In this document: positions 63,708-64,000 of the stretch, piece after piece
Numbering within the stretch: the first letter of the stretch is position 1
Layout: each line of letters begins with the position of its first letter
Assembly (NCBI RefSeq): GCF_001646785.1
Contig: NZ_LRRH01000067.1
Span: 1-64,000, forward strand
Source: Rhodococcus phenolicus
Lineage (GTDB): Bacteria > Actinomycetota > Actinomycetes > Mycobacteriales > Mycobacteriaceae
Reading direction: 5' to 3'
Length of the DNA stretch: 64,000 bases
Notes under the pieces: generated by a model
What the model saw: only the letters and a program-made list of their open reading frames with translations
What the model was told of the DNA's origin: nothing
Database searches by the model: none
Position numbers and translations under genes: made by a program

Positions 63708-64000
63708 TGGAGATCCGTCAGATCCAGGCGTTCCTCGCGGTGGCCGAGGAACTGCACTTCGGGCGCGCGGCCGAGCGGTTGCACATCGCGCAACCGCCGT
63801 TGAGTCAGACCATCCGGTCCCTCGAACGTGAACTGGGCGTCGACCTGTTCGCCCGCACCACGCGCTCGGTGCGCCTCACCGCGGCCGGTTCGGCGCTGCT
63901 GGCCCCAGCCCGCATCATCGAGACCCAGGTGAAGGCGTGCCGGACGGTGACGCAGGCGGCGTCGCTGGGGCAGACCGGCGTCGTCGGTATCGGATTCGGC
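63707..64000 (+). CDS. LysR-family regulator, 3' partial
   Basis: The first 98 residues are visible and the window ends inside the gene. The helix-turn-helix is IRQIQAFLAVAEELHFGRAA, then LHIAQPPLSQTIRSLE. AGAGG precedes the ATG. Its divergent layout points to control of the acyl-CoA dehydrogenase/CoA-transferase pair. Confidence 0.9.
   Translation, partial: MEIRQIQAFLAVAEELHFGRAAERLHIAQPPLSQTIRSLERELGVDLFARTTRSVRLTAAGSALLAPARIIETQVKACRTVTQAASLGQTGVVGIGFG

Noticed and set aside
1-64000. tRNA, rRNA, riboswitch or CRISPR array
   Set aside because: Intergenic regions were read for cloverleaf ends, T-loop GGTTCGA, direct repeats with spacers and long structured leaders; none was convincing.

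Overview
The window is high-GC actinobacterial DNA, most probably a Rhodococcus (inference). The signs are strong G/C bias at third codon positions, many ATGA/GTGA gene overlaps, many starts with a -10 box only 6-8 nt upstream (leaderless type), an IdeR-type iron box, a BioQ-type biotin operator, a mycobacterial-style sdh operon with a small upstream gene, and a guaiacol O-demethylase pair of the CYP255A type known from Rhodococcus and Amycolatopsis. No rRNA, tRNA, CRISPR array or intact insertion sequence was seen.

1-8058 is the end of a hydroxamate-siderophore locus. It holds the C-terminus of an NRPS (A-PCP-TE), an N-formyltransferase, an iron-regulated binding lipoprotein, a siderophore-interacting ferric reductase, and two ABC half-transporters of IrtA/IrtB type. 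Their nucleotide-binding residues are complementary, which predicts one working and one dead ATP site. 8071-11990 has a GNAT acetyltransferase, a nitronate monooxygenase/MFS pair and its divergent LysR regulator. 12224-15520 is AraC regulator / gcoA / gcoB for guaiacol O-demethylation.

15983-26366 is all on the minus strand: a large LuxR-type ATPase regulator (LAL), and an apparent operon of amidohydrolase, degenerate ABC ATPase, YhgE/Pip membrane protein, glutamate decarboxylase and FUSC exporter. 26544-34802 holds a YrhK-like membrane protein, a decayed IS3-type transposase, an ABC exporter with a lipoprotein, a divergent two-component system with a 22-bp palindrome between them, and an extra MurE-like ligase lacking the usual diaminopimelate motif.

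34927-46777 is an accessory-looking stretch: a conserved helical protein, a 718-residue protein with a DUF6924-like domain, a secreted propeller-like protein, an alpha/beta hydrolase overlapping an Imm51-like immunity protein, a membrane-anchored hydrolase, glycogen debranching enzyme GlgX with an acidic insertion, and an OafA-type acyltransferase.

46909-50151 is bioA-bioF-bioD, with a BioQ-type operator before bioF only. 50119-56760 carries DUF1905, a methyltransferase, a possible small gene, an acyl-CoA synthetase, a flavin monooxygenase fused to an alpha/beta hydrolase, its divergent TetR regulator with a palindromic operator, and an SDR. 56936-60733 is a succinate dehydrogenase operon preceded by a perfect CRP-type site. 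60688-64000 has a CoA-transferase/acyl-CoA dehydrogenase pair and the start of a divergent LysR regulator.
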